64,000 nt of DNA from Sphingomonas sp. (GCA_017304655.1 JAFKLY010000002.1:1-64000); one strand, 5' to 3'; shown: positions 1 to 9,660, numbered from the stretch's first letter. Notes: generated from the letters alone by a model not told the origin. A program made the numbers and translations.

Positions 1-298
1 AGAGCGCCCGCTCGGCCTGTGTCATCTCCCGCCGAAGACGGCCTGCATGGGGGCTGATCTGGCGTCGCACCGGGAACATCGGTTGATGTCATAAGAGAAG
101 AAAGACCCTCACCCAACCCTCTCCCGCGAAGGCGGGAGAGGGCTAAAGGGACGCCCGCTATGGCGTCGTACCCCGACATGCCGCGTTCGAGTACCAACCT
201 CTGAAAAACCGACACCCATGGCGGCATGGACCCTGCCCACGCCGCCCGGGTTTTCGACCGCGCCCGGCGCGATCGCGCGGACCGGCCGGGTTGGCGGC
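1..298. other. Left-edge non-coding stretch
   Basis: No convincing gene is visible between the window edge and the 3' end of the aldolase gene. It holds one perfect inverted repeat (listed separately). A minus-strand ATG at 25 would run out of the window after eight codons and cannot be judged. Confidence 0.5.
117..142. repeat. Dispersed-type palindrome (11-bp stem)
   Basis: CCCTCTCCCGC at 117-127 pairs perfectly with GCGGGAGAGGG at 132-142 around a 4-nt loop. Palindromes of this wording are common as scattered intergenic repeats in proteobacteria. It lies downstream of the minus-strand aldolase gene, but no U-tract follows, so it is called a repeat rather than a terminator. Confidence 0.6.
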
Positions 299-952
299 TT
301 ACAGGATCGACTGGCCGGTCTTGGCCCAGTCCGCCTCGAACTGGGCGAGGCCCTTGTCGGTCAGCACATGGTTGAACAGCGACTTGATGACGGCGGGCGG
401 CGCGGTGATCACGTCGGCGCCGATCTTGGCGCATTCCAGCACATGGATGGGGTGACGCAGCGAGGCGGCGAGGATTTCCGTCTCGAAGCCGTAATTGTCG
501 TAGATCAGGCGGATGTCGGAGATGAGCTGGATGCCATCGAAGCCATTGTCGTCATGCCGGCCGACGAAGGGCGAGATGAAGCTCGCGCCTGCTTTCGCGG
601 CGAGCAGCGCCTGATTGGCCGAGAAGCAGAGCGTGACGTTGACCATGCAGCCATCCCCGGTCAGCGCCTTGCAGGTCTTGAGGCCATCGATCGTCAGCGG
701 CACCTTGATGCAGACATTGTCCGCGATCTTCCGCAGCACGGCCGCTTCCTTCATCATCGTCTCATGATCGAGCGCGACAACTTCGGCAGAGACGGGGCCA
801 TCGACCAGCCCACAAATCTCGGCGACCACTTCCAGGAACTTGCGGCCCGACTTGTGGATGAGGCTGGGATTGGTGGTGACGCCATCGAGCAGGCCGGTGG
901 CGGCCAGATCACGGATTTCGGCGGTGTCCGCAGTGTCGACGAAGAATTTCAT
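299..952 (-). CDS. fsa: Transaldolase / fructose-6-phosphate aldolase family protein
   Basis: 217 residues, the size of the short TalC/FSA class rather than the ~315-residue classical transaldolase. The TIM-barrel signatures are present: an Asp in FVDTAD near residue 6, TTNPSL near 26-31, and the Schiff-base Lys at about 83 in CIKVPLT. A soluble enzyme of sugar-phosphate C3-unit transfer or cleavage; whether it acts as a transaldolase or as an F6P aldolase cannot be told from sequence. The start is an ATG preceded by AGGA. It is a single gene, divergent from the LtrA-like gene. Confidence 0.9.
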   Translation of the reverse strand: MKFFVDTADTAEIRDLAATGLLDGVTTNPSLIHKSGRKFLEVVAEICGLVDGPVSAEVVALDHETMMKEAAVLRKIADNVCIKVPLTIDGLKTCKALTGDGCMVNVTLCFSANQALLAAKAGASFISPFVGRHDDNGFDGIQLISDIRLIYDNYGFETEILAASLRHPIHVLECAKIGADVITAPPAVIKSLFNHVLTDKGLAQFEADWAKTGQSIL

Positions 953-1076
953 GGCCGTCCTGGCTCCTGTGGGTCTGGTGGAATGCCGCGCCTATAGCGC
1001 CCTATGCGGCGGCGCGTAAGGTCCGTTGCGCTCGGATTGTCCTCCCTCTAGCTTCGTCGCTCAGCGGGGGACGGGC

Positions 1077-2243
1077 ATGAGCGGACTGTTACGGACACGG
1101 ACGGGGCATGAAGCCCGGGTCGGCACGGTCGAGCTGTTCTTCGACCTGATCTTCGTCTTTGCGATCACGCAGCTCTCGCATGGCCTGCTGGCGCACCCCA
1201 GCCTGCTCGGCGCGGTCGAGACGCTGATCCTGTTCCTCGGCATCTGGTGGGTGTGGATCTACACGAGCTGGGTAACGAACTGGCTGGACCCCGAGCGGTG
1301 GCAAGTGCGCATGATGTTGTTCGGCCTGATGGCGTGCGGACTGGTCCTCTCGATGACGATCCCGCAGGCCTGGGGCGCGCGCGGCCTCTATTTCGGTGTC
1401 GCCTTCGCCGTGATGCAGGTCGGCCGCAGCCTGTTCACGATGCTGGCCCTGCGCGGCCATGATGCGGTGCGCTACCGCAATTTCCAGCGCATCACGCTCT
1501 GGCTGGTCGCGTCCGCCCTGCTCTGGATCGGCGGCGGCCTGTCGGACGGGCCGATGCGCATGGCCCTCTGGGTCGGCGCGTTGCTCATCGAATATGCCGG
1601 CCCGTTCGCGCTGTTCTACGTGCCGGGACTGGGCGGGTCGACCACGGCCGACTGGAATGTCGCGGGCGAGCATCTCGCCGAACGGTGCGGGCTGTTCATC
1701 ATCATCGCGCTGGGCGAATCGATCCTCATCACCGGCAGCACCGCAGCCACGCTGCCCTGGACCGCGCCGGTGCTGGCGGCGTTCGCGAGCGCCTTTCTCG
1801 GCACGGTGGCGATGTGGTGGATCTATTTCAACATCGGCGCCGAGCGGGCGAGCCACCTGATCGCGCATCATGACGACCCCGGCCGGATTGCGCGGATCGC
1901 TTATACCTACGGCCACATTCCGGTGGTGGCCGGCATCATCGTCAGCGCGGCAAGCGATGAGATGCTGGTTGCCCATCCCACCGGCCATATCGCGCCGGCC
2001 GCTTATGCCATGACGCTGGGCGGGGCGGCCCTGTTCATCGCTGGCAACATGATCTTCAAGGGCCTGACCTGGACTCACCGGCCGCTCAGCCACTGGATCG
2101 GCCTCGGCCTGCTGGCGCTGCTGGCCGTGCTGCCGTTCCATGATGGCTATGCGCTTGGCCTGGCGACGGCCGGCGTGCTGCTGTTCGTGGCGGTATGGGA
2201 GACCTGGTCGCTGCGCGGCAGCCTCAGCGCCCCGCCAGCGTGA
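1077..2243 (+). CDS. Low-temperature requirement protein A (LtrA) family membrane protein
   Basis: 388 residues, mostly hydrophobic helices. The N-terminal block VELFFDLIFVFAITQLSH is the hallmark of the LtrA family (PF06772), whose biochemical role is unknown. The ATG at 1077 is preferred over an upstream TTG at 1026 because GGGGGACGGG sits just ahead of it and the family signature follows about 15 residues later. The 3' end overlaps the convergent DUF4197 gene by 20 bp. Confidence 0.85.
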   Translation: MSGLLRTRTGHEARVGTVELFFDLIFVFAITQLSHGLLAHPSLLGAVETLILFLGIWWVWIYTSWVTNWLDPERWQVRMMLFGLMACGLVLSMTIPQAWGARGLYFGVAFAVMQVGRSLFTMLALRGHDAVRYRNFQRITLWLVASALLWIGGGLSDGPMRMALWVGALLIEYAGPFALFYVPGLGGSTTADWNVAGEHLAERCGLFIIIALGESILITGSTAATLPWTAPVLAAFASAFLGTVAMWWIYFNIGAERASHLIAHHDDPGRIARIAYTYGHIPVVAGIIVSAASDEMLVAHPTGHIAPAAYAMTLGGAALFIAGNMIFKGLTWTHRPLSHWIGLGLLALLAVLPFHDGYALGLATAGVLLFVAVWETWSLRGSLSAPPA

Positions 2244-2931
2244 GCGCGGCGATCAGCATCGGGTCGTTGGTGGCGCGGGGATTGGCGCGGATCTCGGCTT
2301 CTTCCGCACCGATCTGCGCATAGATCGCGTCTGAGGCCTTGCGCGTCACATCGTCGCGCAGGCCGGCGAAGTTGATGCCCGTGGCGGCGCGCAGCGCGGT
2401 GGTGACGATCTCGCTGTCGAACAGGCGCAGCCCCTCGTCGATGCCCGGCAACATGGCGGAAATCAGCGCCGGGCCCATCTGCCGGCGCAGCAGGTCCGTC
2501 GCCGCGCTGCCGCCGCCGCGCAGGATGCCGAGCGCATCGGCGACGGCCAGGGTGCGGATCGTATCGGCCACAATCGGCGCAGCCCGTTCGGCGCCACGCT
2601 CGGCCGCCCGATTGACCTGGCGGGTCAGCCGTTCGCGTACGATGGCGGAATCGAGGACGGCGCCGAGGAAGGATGAACCGCCCGTGCCGAACCGGTCCGG
2701 CAGGGTAATGCGTGCCACCTGGCTGTCATAGAAACCGCCCGGCGCCATCAGCGAGGCGAAGGCGCGCTGCGAGCTGATCGTCAGCAGTCGCCGAATCACC
2801 TCGACCAGATCGAGACCCGGCGATTGCGCGCAGCCCGGCAGCAGCAGAAGCGGCGATGCCAGCAGCGGCCACGAGCAGGCTGCGGACAGGATCGTGCGGC
2901 GATTGAACGGATGGTCGGTCAATGTCGGCAT
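2224..2931 (-). CDS. DUF4197 domain protein, probable exported lipoprotein
   Basis: 235 residues. The N-terminus has a twin-arginine-like NRRTILSAA stretch, a hydrophobic segment and a possible lipobox ending in PGC at about residue 34, so export and perhaps lipidation are likely. The remainder matches DUF4197 (a DPxxxxAL-type C-terminus, here NDPMLIAALTLAG). Function unknown. The gene is convergent and overlapping with the LtrA-like gene, and divergent from priA with about 100 bp between the starts. Confidence 0.8.
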   Translation of the reverse strand: MPTLTDHPFNRRTILSAACSWPLLASPLLLLPGCAQSPGLDLVEVIRRLLTISSQRAFASLMAPGGFYDSQVARITLPDRFGTGGSSFLGAVLDSAIVRERLTRQVNRAAERGAERAAPIVADTIRTLAVADALGILRGGGSAATDLLRRQMGPALISAMLPGIDEGLRLFDSEIVTTALRAATGINFAGLRDDVTRKASDAIYAQIGAEEAEIRANPRATNDPMLIAALTLAGR

Positions 2932-3030
2932 GGCTTTCCCTCTCCTCTGGGCATGAACTTATCCCCGACCGGGCGTGCTGACCATAGCCGGGCGGTTCCG
3001 CTTCGGCGCGCGGGGCGCTAAGGCCTTGGC

Positions 3031-5199
3031 ATGAGCCGCGCCCGGATCGTCCTTCTCAATGCCGCCCTCGGTCCGCTCGACTACCGCGTGCCGCATGGCA
3101 TGACTGTCGAGCCGGGGCAGATCGTCGTGGCGCCGCTCGGGCCGCGCCCGATGGTCGGCGTGGTGTGGGACGAAGGCAGCTTCCCCGATCTGCCGACGGT
3201 AGGCGACAACCGGCTGCGGCCCTTGCTGGACGTGCTGGATGCGCCGCCGCTGCCCGCGCCGCTGCGCCGCCTCATCGAGTGGACGGCGGACTATTATCTC
3301 GCGCCGATCGCCGCCGTGCTGCGCATGGCGCTTGCCTCCATGTCCGCGCTGGAGGGTGGCAAGACCGTCATCGAATATCGCCAGACCGGAGTGCTGCCCG
3401 AGCGGCTGACCCCGCAGCGCGCGCAGGCGCTGGAGCGGATTGGCGAGCGGCAGGGGCTGGTGCGCGAGCTGGCGGCGATCGGCGGCGTGACCGACGCGGT
3501 GATTCGCGGGCTCGTGAAGCAGGGCGCGCTGGAAGCGGTCGAGGTCTCGACCGACCTGCCCTTCCCGGAGCCGGACCCCGACCATGTGCATGTCGCGCTG
3601 AGCGCAGAGCAGCAGGCGGCGGCGGACCGGCTGGTCGCCCATGTTGCCGATCGGCATTTTCAGGCCGTTTTGCTGGATGGCGTCACCGGCTCCGGCAAGA
3701 CGGAAGTCTATTTCGAGGCGATTGCCCAGGCGCTGCGGCAAGGCGACCAGTCGCTGGTGCTGCTGCCCGAGATCGCGCTGACCGAGCCGTTTCTGGATCG
3801 GTTCGCCAAGCGCTTCGGCGATGTGCCGGTCGCCTGGCATTCCGGCCTCAAGCAATCCGAACGGCGGCGGGCCTGGCGCGCCATTTCGCGCGGGGAGGCG
3901 CGGGTGGTGGTCGGCGCGCGCTCGGCCCTGTTCCTGCCTTATCCCCGGCTCGGCCTCATCATCGTGGATGAAGCGCACGAGACCAGCTTCAAGCAGGAAG
4001 AGGGCGTGCGCTATCATGCCCGCGACGTGGCGGTGATGCGCGGGCTGATGGAGCAGATCCCGGTCGCGCTCGCGTCCGCCACGCCGGCGATCGAGACGCG
4101 CCATCAGGTCGAGCTGGGGCGCTATGAGGAAATCAAGCTGCCGGCGCGTTACGGCGGCGCGGAGCTGCCGGAGATTGTCGGCATCGACCTGACGCGCGAC
4201 CCGCCGGATCGCGGCCGCTGGCTCGCGCCGCAACTGGTGCAGGCCATCCGCGAGACGCTGGAGCGGGGCGAGCAGTCGCTGCTGTTCCTCAACCGGCGCG
4301 GCTATGCGCCACTCACGCTGTGCCGCCATTGCGGCTATCGCTTCCAGTGCCCCAATTGCTCGGCCTGGATGGTGGAGCATCGCCTGACGCGCCGGCTGGC
4401 CTGCCATCATTGCGGCCACACGATTCCGACGCCGGACGCCTGCCCGGAATGTCATGAGAGCGATGCGCTGGTCGCCTGCGGGCCGGGCGTGGAGCGCATC
4501 GCCGATGAAGTGAAGGCGCTGTTCCCGGAGGCGCGCACGGCCATCGTCACTTCCGACACGCTGTGGTCGCCGGCGCGGGCGGCGGCCTTCGTGCGGGACA
4601 TGGCAGGCGGCGCGATCGACATCATCGTGGGCACGCAGCTTGTCACCAAAGGCTATCATTTCCCTGAGCTGACGCTGGTCGGCGTCGTCGATGCCGATCT
4701 TGGCCTGGATGGCGGCGATCTGCGCGCGGCGGAGCGGACCTTCCAGCAGATCACGCAGGTCTCCGGCCGGGCTGGGCGCGGCGAGAAGCCGGGGCGCGTC
4801 TTCATCCAGACCCGCGCACCCGGCGTGCCGGTGATGGAGGCGCTGCTGCACGGTGACGAGGCGGCATTCTACGCAGCCGAAACAGCCAGCCGCCGCGCCG
4901 CCAATGCGCCGCCCTTCGGCCGGTTCGCCGCGATCATCGTGAGCGATACGGATGCCGCGCTGGCGCAGGAAACGGCACGGCGCATCGGCCAGGCGGCGCC
5001 GCGGCAGGAAGGGCTGGATGTGTACGGTCCGGCGGAGGCGCCGCTGGCGGTGCTGCGCGGGCGGCATCGCTATCGGTTGCTGGTACATGCCCGGCGGAGC
5101 GTCGACTTGCAGACCATCGTGCGTGGCTGGTTGTCGGGGCTCGATTGGAAATCCAGCACGCGGGTGAGCGTGGACGTCGACCCCTACAGCTTCGTTTGA
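3031..5199 (+). CDS. priA: Primosomal protein N' (replication restart helicase)
   Basis: 722 residues, full length for PriA. It reloads the replisome at stalled forks as an ATP-dependent 3'-5' helicase. Visible features are Walker A GVTGSGKT near residue 218, DEAH near 313, and a run of eight zinc-ligand cysteines in CxxC pairs from about 431 to 474. It also carries the GTQLVTKGYHFP and QVSGRAGRG helicase motifs and an N-terminal DNA-binding domain. It starts at an ATG soon after the divergent DUF4197 gene. It looks intact and ordinary. Confidence 0.97.
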   Translation: MSRARIVLLNAALGPLDYRVPHGMTVEPGQIVVAPLGPRPMVGVVWDEGSFPDLPTVGDNRLRPLLDVLDAPPLPAPLRRLIEWTADYYLAPIAAVLRMALASMSALEGGKTVIEYRQTGVLPERLTPQRAQALERIGERQGLVRELAAIGGVTDAVIRGLVKQGALEAVEVSTDLPFPEPDPDHVHVALSAEQQAAADRLVAHVADRHFQAVLLDGVTGSGKTEVYFEAIAQALRQGDQSLVLLPEIALTEPFLDRFAKRFGDVPVAWHSGLKQSERRRAWRAISRGEARVVVGARSALFLPYPRLGLIIVDEAHETSFKQEEGVRYHARDVAVMRGLMEQIPVALASATPAIETRHQVELGRYEEIKLPARYGGAELPEIVGIDLTRDPPDRGRWLAPQLVQAIRETLERGEQSLLFLNRRGYAPLTLCRHCGYRFQCPNCSAWMVEHRLTRRLACHHCGHTIPTPDACPECHESDALVACGPGVERIADEVKALFPEARTAIVTSDTLWSPARAAAFVRDMAGGAIDIIVGTQLVTKGYHFPELTLVGVVDADLGLDGGDLRAAERTFQQITQVSGRAGRGEKPGRVFIQTRAPGVPVMEALLHGDEAAFYAAETASRRAANAPPFGRFAAIIVSDTDAALAQETARRIGQAAPRQEGLDVYGPAEAPLAVLRGRHRYRLLVHARRSVDLQTIVRGWLSGLDWKSSTRVSVDVDPYSFV

Positions 5200-5213
5200 T
5201 CCCGGAGCATGAT

Positions 5214-5258
5214 GCAGCCGCCCGGCGGTTGGGAGGGGGTAGGGTACCGGGCGGCTGC
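5214..5258. repeat. 12-bp perfect inverted repeat with G-rich loop
   Basis: GCAGCCGCCCGG (5214-5225) pairs with CCGGGCGGCTGC (5247-5258). The 21-nt loop has several runs of G. It sits between the convergent ends of priA and the Ala/Pro-rich gene, where a bidirectional terminator is expected, but there is no T-tract on either side. Confidence 0.55.
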
Positions 5259-5294
5259 GCGACCACGACGACGTGATCGTCTCTTCAAGCATGG

Positions 5295-6332
5295 TCAGGT
5301 TGTAGCGGGCTTCCAGCCCCTCGACCGGTAGGAGGCCTGGCCGCCAAAGCTGTAGACCGGCTGCGCCGCCTTTTGGGGCTGTTGGGCCGGGGCAGCAGCA
5401 GCGGCCGTGCGGACAGGCGTCGCCGCCTGCGACGTGGCGGGCAGCTGGCCGTTGCGCAGCAGGAAGTTGGCGCGACGCAGGCGATTGCGGCGCGTCAGGA
5501 ACGGGTTCTCTGCCGACGGCGCGGCGGCGACCATGGCTTCGAGCGAACCGAAGCGCGCATCGCCGGCATGGAAGGCCGGTTCGGGCGGGGGCGACGCAGG
5601 CATCGCTGGCATGACGGCAACCGGCTCCACGGCAACCTGTTCCCGTGTGACGGCGCGCGGCGCGATCGCGGCAGGTTGCGGCGCCTCGGCGCGTTCGTGC
5701 TTGCGCCGCAGGGCCGCGATGGCTCCCGCGCCGAGCAGCAGCGCGATACCGCCACCGATGGCCCAGTAGGCCGTGTCGTCAGAGCCGGCCTCGGGGGGCG
5801 GTGCCGTCTCGGCTGTCTGGGGGGCCGCGGGCTGATCCGCCTGCGCTTGCATCGCCATCATCTGCGATGGCGTCACGTTCGGCAAAGGCGTGGCGGCGGG
5901 CTGGGCGGTGGCCGGCGCGGCGATCGGTGCTGCAGTCGCGGCGGTCGACGCGCGGGTCAAGGCGGGCGTTGCCGTTCGGGCGGCCGTCGTGCGGGTCGTG
6001 CTCTCGGCAGCTGGGGCGGGTGTCACCTCGCGCTGCGTCAGAGCATTGGGGCGCGGGGTTACAGTCGGCTCAGTGGCGGTCGCCGTCGGCGCCAGTCCGG
6101 CGGGAGGCGTAGGCATCACGATCTGCGGCGGCGTGACGCCGGGAACCGGAATCGCGGCAGCGGGCGCCGCCGTGTCCGGCACGATCACAGGATCGGCCGC
6201 AGGAGCAGACGCGGTGTCCGCCGGTGCGCCGACCGGATCGGCGACCTGCGCGATCGCGGGGGTTGCGAGGAGCGCCAGGACGGCGGCAATCGCCGTCTGC
6301 GCGGGGCGGGCAAAGAGGGCTTTCTTGGTCAT
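5295..6332 (-). CDS. Ala/Pro-rich exported protein with one membrane anchor
   Basis: 345 residues from the chosen ATG at 6332, which gives a clean signal peptide (MTKKALFARP, then a hydrophobic core ending ATPAIAQ); an in-frame ATG 13 codons upstream gives a poorer N-terminus. A long low-complexity Ala/Pro/Thr region follows, then one transmembrane helix (YWAIGGGIALLLGAGAIAAL) and a basic tail containing NPFLTRRNRLRRANFLL. I do not recognise a functional family. The architecture suggests an envelope-anchored, surface-extended protein. Confidence 0.7.
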   Translation of the reverse strand: MTKKALFARPAQTAIAAVLALLATPAIAQVADPVGAPADTASAPAADPVIVPDTAAPAAAIPVPGVTPPQIVMPTPPAGLAPTATATEPTVTPRPNALTQREVTPAPAAESTTRTTAARTATPALTRASTAATAAPIAAPATAQPAATPLPNVTPSQMMAMQAQADQPAAPQTAETAPPPEAGSDDTAYWAIGGGIALLLGAGAIAALRRKHERAEAPQPAAIAPRAVTREQVAVEPVAVMPAMPASPPPEPAFHAGDARFGSLEAMVAAAPSAENPFLTRRNRLRRANFLLRNGQLPATSQAATPVRTAAAAAPAQQPQKAAQPVYSFGGQASYRSRGWKPATT

Positions 6333-6411
6333 AGCCCCAGTGAAACGGCCGGGGCAGACGGGCGGTTGCACGGCAAGGCGGGGTTATCGGCGGCGCGTTT
6401 GAATCGTGCGG

Positions 6412-7467
6412 TCAGCCGACCGCCTTGCCCTCCCTGGTTTCTCGCGAGAGCAGGGCGGCCTTGCGATCCGGCCCATAGGCATAGCCGCCAAGCGACCCGT
6501 CAGCGCGCAGCACGCGATGGCAGGGGATGAGGACGGCCAGATTGTTGCCGCCACAAGCCGTCCCCGCCGCGCGCACCGCGCCTGGCTTGCCGACCGCTGC
6601 GGCGATCTGCGCGTAGGTGCGGGTCTCGCCAGCCGGGATGGCGCGCAGGGCGCTCCACACGGCCTGCTGAAAAGCGGTGCCGGCCACATCGACCGGCAAG
6701 TCGGCCGACCGGCCGGGATCATCGACGAGCGCGACGACATCGGCGACCAGTGCGGAGAAGTCCGCCGCGCCGGGCAGGATCGTCGCCTTGGGAAAGCGGG
6801 CGCGCAGATCGGCTTCGCTCTCGTCGAAGGCGATGCGGCACAAGCCCTTGCGCGTCGCCGCGACGAGCAGCGGCCCCAACGAACTGGGCGCGACGGCAAA
6901 GAAGATGGTCGTTCCCTTGCCGCCGTTGCGCCAGGCCGACGGGTTCATGCCGAGCCGCGCCGTCGCATCGGCATAAGCGCGGCTCGGCGCTTCATAGCCG
7001 GCATCATAGATGGCGTCGGTAATGCGCCCCTTGCCGTCCAGCGCCTGTGCGAGCCGGCGTGCGCGCAGGGCGCGGGCATAAGCGGCGGGGGAGACGCCGA
7101 CATCGCGGGTAAACAGTCGCTGGAAATGATGCGGCGCATAGCCCACTGCCTGCGCCAGCGTCGTGAGGGGAAGGGGCGCTTCGCTCTCCTCCAGTAGCGC
7201 CAGCGCGCGGGCAATGGCGATGCGGTCCCGCCCGGCCTCGTCCGGCTTGCAGCGCAGGCAGGGGCGATAGCCGGCGCCGCGCGCAGCTTCGGCATCGGGG
7301 AGCAGCGTCACATTCTCGCGCCGGGGGCGGCGGGCCGGGCAGCTTGGCCGGCAATAGATGCCGGTGGTCTTGACGGCGATGACGAAGCGGCCGTCCATCG
7401 TCCGGTCGCGCGCCTCGAAGGCCGCAAAGGCGGTGTCTTCGTCGAGATCGGGAAGGGCCGGTGGCAT
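6412..7467 (-). CDS. ada: Bifunctional Ada: methylphosphotriester sensor and O6-alkylguanine-DNA methyltransferase
   Basis: 351 residues from the ATG at 7467, which has AGGA eleven bases upstream; the open frame extends further 5' only over the neighbouring gene. Domain order: Ada zinc domain with C39, C43, C70 and C73, an AraC-type helix-turn-helix (residues ~85-180), then the methyltransferase domain ending in the acceptor motif PCHRV with C316. It repairs alkylated DNA and probably activates its own promoter when methylated. It lies 4 bp after the DUF1203 gene, so the two are probably co-transcribed. Confidence 0.95.
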   Translation of the reverse strand: MPPALPDLDEDTAFAAFEARDRTMDGRFVIAVKTTGIYCRPSCPARRPRRENVTLLPDAEAARGAGYRPCLRCKPDEAGRDRIAIARALALLEESEAPLPLTTLAQAVGYAPHHFQRLFTRDVGVSPAAYARALRARRLAQALDGKGRITDAIYDAGYEAPSRAYADATARLGMNPSAWRNGGKGTTIFFAVAPSSLGPLLVAATRKGLCRIAFDESEADLRARFPKATILPGAADFSALVADVVALVDDPGRSADLPVDVAGTAFQQAVWSALRAIPAGETRTYAQIAAAVGKPGAVRAAGTACGGNNLAVLIPCHRVLRADGSLGGYAYGPDRKAALLSRETREGKAVG

Positions 7468-7471
7468 GGCG

Positions 7472-7939
7472 TCAGTTCCTGTCGATCCGCGCGGCGAAGC
7501 AGCCATGCGCGGCGTTGTGTGCGTGAATGTAGGCAATCTCGTCCCGGGCGAACAGGGCGCGGATCGCCGCGTCCGCTTCGCCCGGCAAGGCCAGCCGCGC
7601 GTCGCGCAGCATCCCCTCCGAATCGAATGCCCGCAGTCCGAGCGGCCGGCCCTCGAACACCGGCGGCGTGCAATCGACGAACGGCTCTGCCTCGCGCGCG
7701 TGCTCGCGCACGTAAATAGCGTAGGCCGCGCGATAGGGCGTGGCGACGTCATGGCTGACATGATGCAGGAGCAGCAACGCTTCACCGCATCGCGCGTCGA
7801 CCAGGCTCACCCGGCAGGGAAAACCGCGATCGGCGGTCGCGATCAGGCGCCGGGCGCGCATCGCGGCAAGGCTGCCGTCATCGAGCGGGAAGAGCGGGGC
7901 GAAGGGCGTCATGGGCAATCCGGTGATGCGATAGGTCAT
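7472..7939 (-). CDS. DUF1203 domain protein
   Basis: 155 residues with the features of DUF1203: PCRVSLVDA near the N-terminal third, LLLHHVSHDVATPYRAAYAIYVRE in the middle, and a C-terminal IAYIHAHNAAHGCFAARI. No signal peptide or membrane helix. Function is not established for the family. It lies directly upstream of ada on the same strand, so a link to alkylation stress is possible but is only an inference from position. Confidence 0.85.
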   Translation of the reverse strand: MTYRITGLPMTPFAPLFPLDDGSLAAMRARRLIATADRGFPCRVSLVDARCGEALLLLHHVSHDVATPYRAAYAIYVREHAREAEPFVDCTPPVFEGRPLGLRAFDSEGMLRDARLALPGEADAAIRALFARDEIAYIHAHNAAHGCFAARIDRN

Positions 7940-8079
7940 GGGGCATGGGGTCCGGCTGTGATGTCTGCTGCCTGGCTATATCGAAGACGCGCGCGCCGCT
8001 TCCCGCCTCTTGCGGTCAAAACCGCCGCCCTGCGCGAATCCCCCTGTCGGGACGGGCGGCCTCTCGCTAAGAAGCGCGC

Positions 8080-9660
8080 ATGATGCAGCGCTTCTCCGGA
8101 CTGATCGCGCGGCTCGCGATGGTCCTGTGCCTCGCGGCGGCCGCCTTGTTGCCGTCCTCGCCCGCCCGTGCCGACGTTCAGGATATTGCTGCGGCCTCAC
8201 GCAGCGTGGTGCGCGTGGCGCTGGTCGCGACGGATGGTGACAATGCCTATTTCGTCGGCCATGGCAGCGGCGTGGTCATTGCGCCCGGCCGGGTGCTGAC
8301 CAATGCCCATGTCGTCGAACTGACGCGCAGCGAACAGAACATCGTCATCGGCATTATCCCGCCGCAGGGCGCCAAGAGCTATGGCGGGCGGGTGATCGCT
8401 TATTCGCCGGGCAATGACCTGGCGCTCATTGCCGTCGAGGGCGCGGACCTGCCGGTCGCCACCTTCTTCGCCGCCGCGCCGGTCGACGGGCAGCAGGTGA
8501 CGGCCATCGGCTATCCCGGCTCGGTCGACCGGGCGCAGGGCATGAACATCGAGGACATCATTCACCCGATGAGCGCCGTGCGCACATCCGGCACTGTCTC
8601 GGGCGGGCGCGCCTCCAAGCAGTTCGACACGGTGCTGCACACCGCGCCGCTCGCCTCCGGCAACAGTGGCGGCCCGCTGGTCGATGAGTGCGGACGGGTG
8701 CTGGGTATCAACAGTTTCGGTTCGCTCTCTGACGGGGCGGATGCCGAATATGGCTTTGCGGTCTCCAACCGGGAGATCGCCAACTTCCTGCGGCAGGCGG
8801 GCGTGCAGGTGCACCGCTCCAGTGAGCCGTGTCGCTCCATGGCAGACATCGAGGCGGCGCAGCAGGCGGCGGACGAGCGTGCCCGCGCCGAGGCGGAGAA
8901 GCAGGCGGACGCTAAGGCGATGGAGCGCCGCGAACAGGCCATCGCGGCGCGCGAGCAGGCGCAGCAGACCGTGATTGCCCGGCGCGAGAACATGATGGCG
9001 CTGGCGGCGCTGCTGCTGGCCGGCGCGGCCGTGGCGGCTGGTGCGGCCGTGGTCGATCACAGCCGGCGGGCGAGCGAACATGCGCGCAAGCTCGGCGGAC
9101 TGGCCGGCCTGCTGCTGCTGGGCGCCGTCATCGCCTTTGCCTTGCGCCCCGGCTTCGACGGCGTGGAGGAACCCGCAGACAATGGCGCGGGCAATATGAG
9201 CAACATGGCGGCAGCAGATGGCGCAGGCGATCAGCTTTGTCGGTTCGATCCTGCGCTCAGCCGCGTCACGGCCTCCGAAACCGAGGATGTGCCGTTCCGC
9301 TGGTCGGCGGAAGGGTGCCTCAACGGGCAGACCCAGTTCGTCTCCGAGCAGGACCGCTGGAGCCGCATCTTCGTGCCGGCAGGCGAGCCCTCCATTTCCG
9401 TGCGCAGTTTCGATCCGGTGATCGGCCGCTATCGTACCGACAAATATCTGGTGGACGCGGACACGGCGGAGAAAGCGCGCGCGCTGCGCGAGCGGATCAA
9501 CTGGTCCGGCTGCACGGCCGATCCGCAGCGGCTCACTGCGCTTGCACAACTGCAGACGGATATAAAGGCCATGTTGCCGGCTCAGCCCAATGAGCGACTG
9601 GTCTATCGCTGCACGGCCAAGCCAGAGGCGCAGCCGGCGGAACCGACCGCGGCGCCCTGA
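8080..9660 (+). CDS. Trypsin-like serine protease with internal membrane hairpin
   Basis: 526 residues. After a signal peptide (~1-30), a trypsin-like domain shows H77 (NAHVV), D113 (NDLALI) and S196 (SGNSGGPL), so the catalytic triad is intact. There is no PDZ domain. A charged, probably coiled-coil stretch (~250-300, rich in Ala/Arg/Glu/Gln) leads into two membrane helices (~305-325 and ~337-355), and about 160 further residues follow. If the signal peptide is cleaved, both the protease and the C-terminal domain should be periplasmic. DegP-like in its core only; substrate unknown. Confidence 0.8.
   Translation: MMQRFSGLIARLAMVLCLAAAALLPSSPARADVQDIAAASRSVVRVALVATDGDNAYFVGHGSGVVIAPGRVLTNAHVVELTRSEQNIVIGIIPPQGAKSYGGRVIAYSPGNDLALIAVEGADLPVATFFAAAPVDGQQVTAIGYPGSVDRAQGMNIEDIIHPMSAVRTSGTVSGGRASKQFDTVLHTAPLASGNSGGPLVDECGRVLGINSFGSLSDGADAEYGFAVSNREIANFLRQAGVQVHRSSEPCRSMADIEAAQQAADERARAEAEKQADAKAMERREQAIAAREQAQQTVIARRENMMALAALLLAGAAVAAGAAVVDHSRRASEHARKLGGLAGLLLLGAVIAFALRPGFDGVEEPADNGAGNMSNMAAADGAGDQLCRFDPALSRVTASETEDVPFRWSAEGCLNGQTQFVSEQDRWSRIFVPAGEPSISVRSFDPVIGRYRTDKYLVDADTAEKARALRERINWSGCTADPQRLTALAQLQTDIKAMLPAQPNERLVYRCTAKPEAQPAEPTAAP

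Noticed and set aside
1..25. Minus-strand start of a gene leaving the window
   Set aside because: Eight codons and an ATG directly abutting a GGGAG do not allow a decision.
2959..5292. 777-codon open frame antisense to priA
   Set aside because: It lies wholly opposite a complete PriA with all motifs; its composition (Arg/His/Gln-rich, no family pattern) is that of a GC-rich shadow frame.
8197..9549. 450-codon open frame antisense to the serine protease
   Set aside because: Shadow of a gene with an intact catalytic triad.
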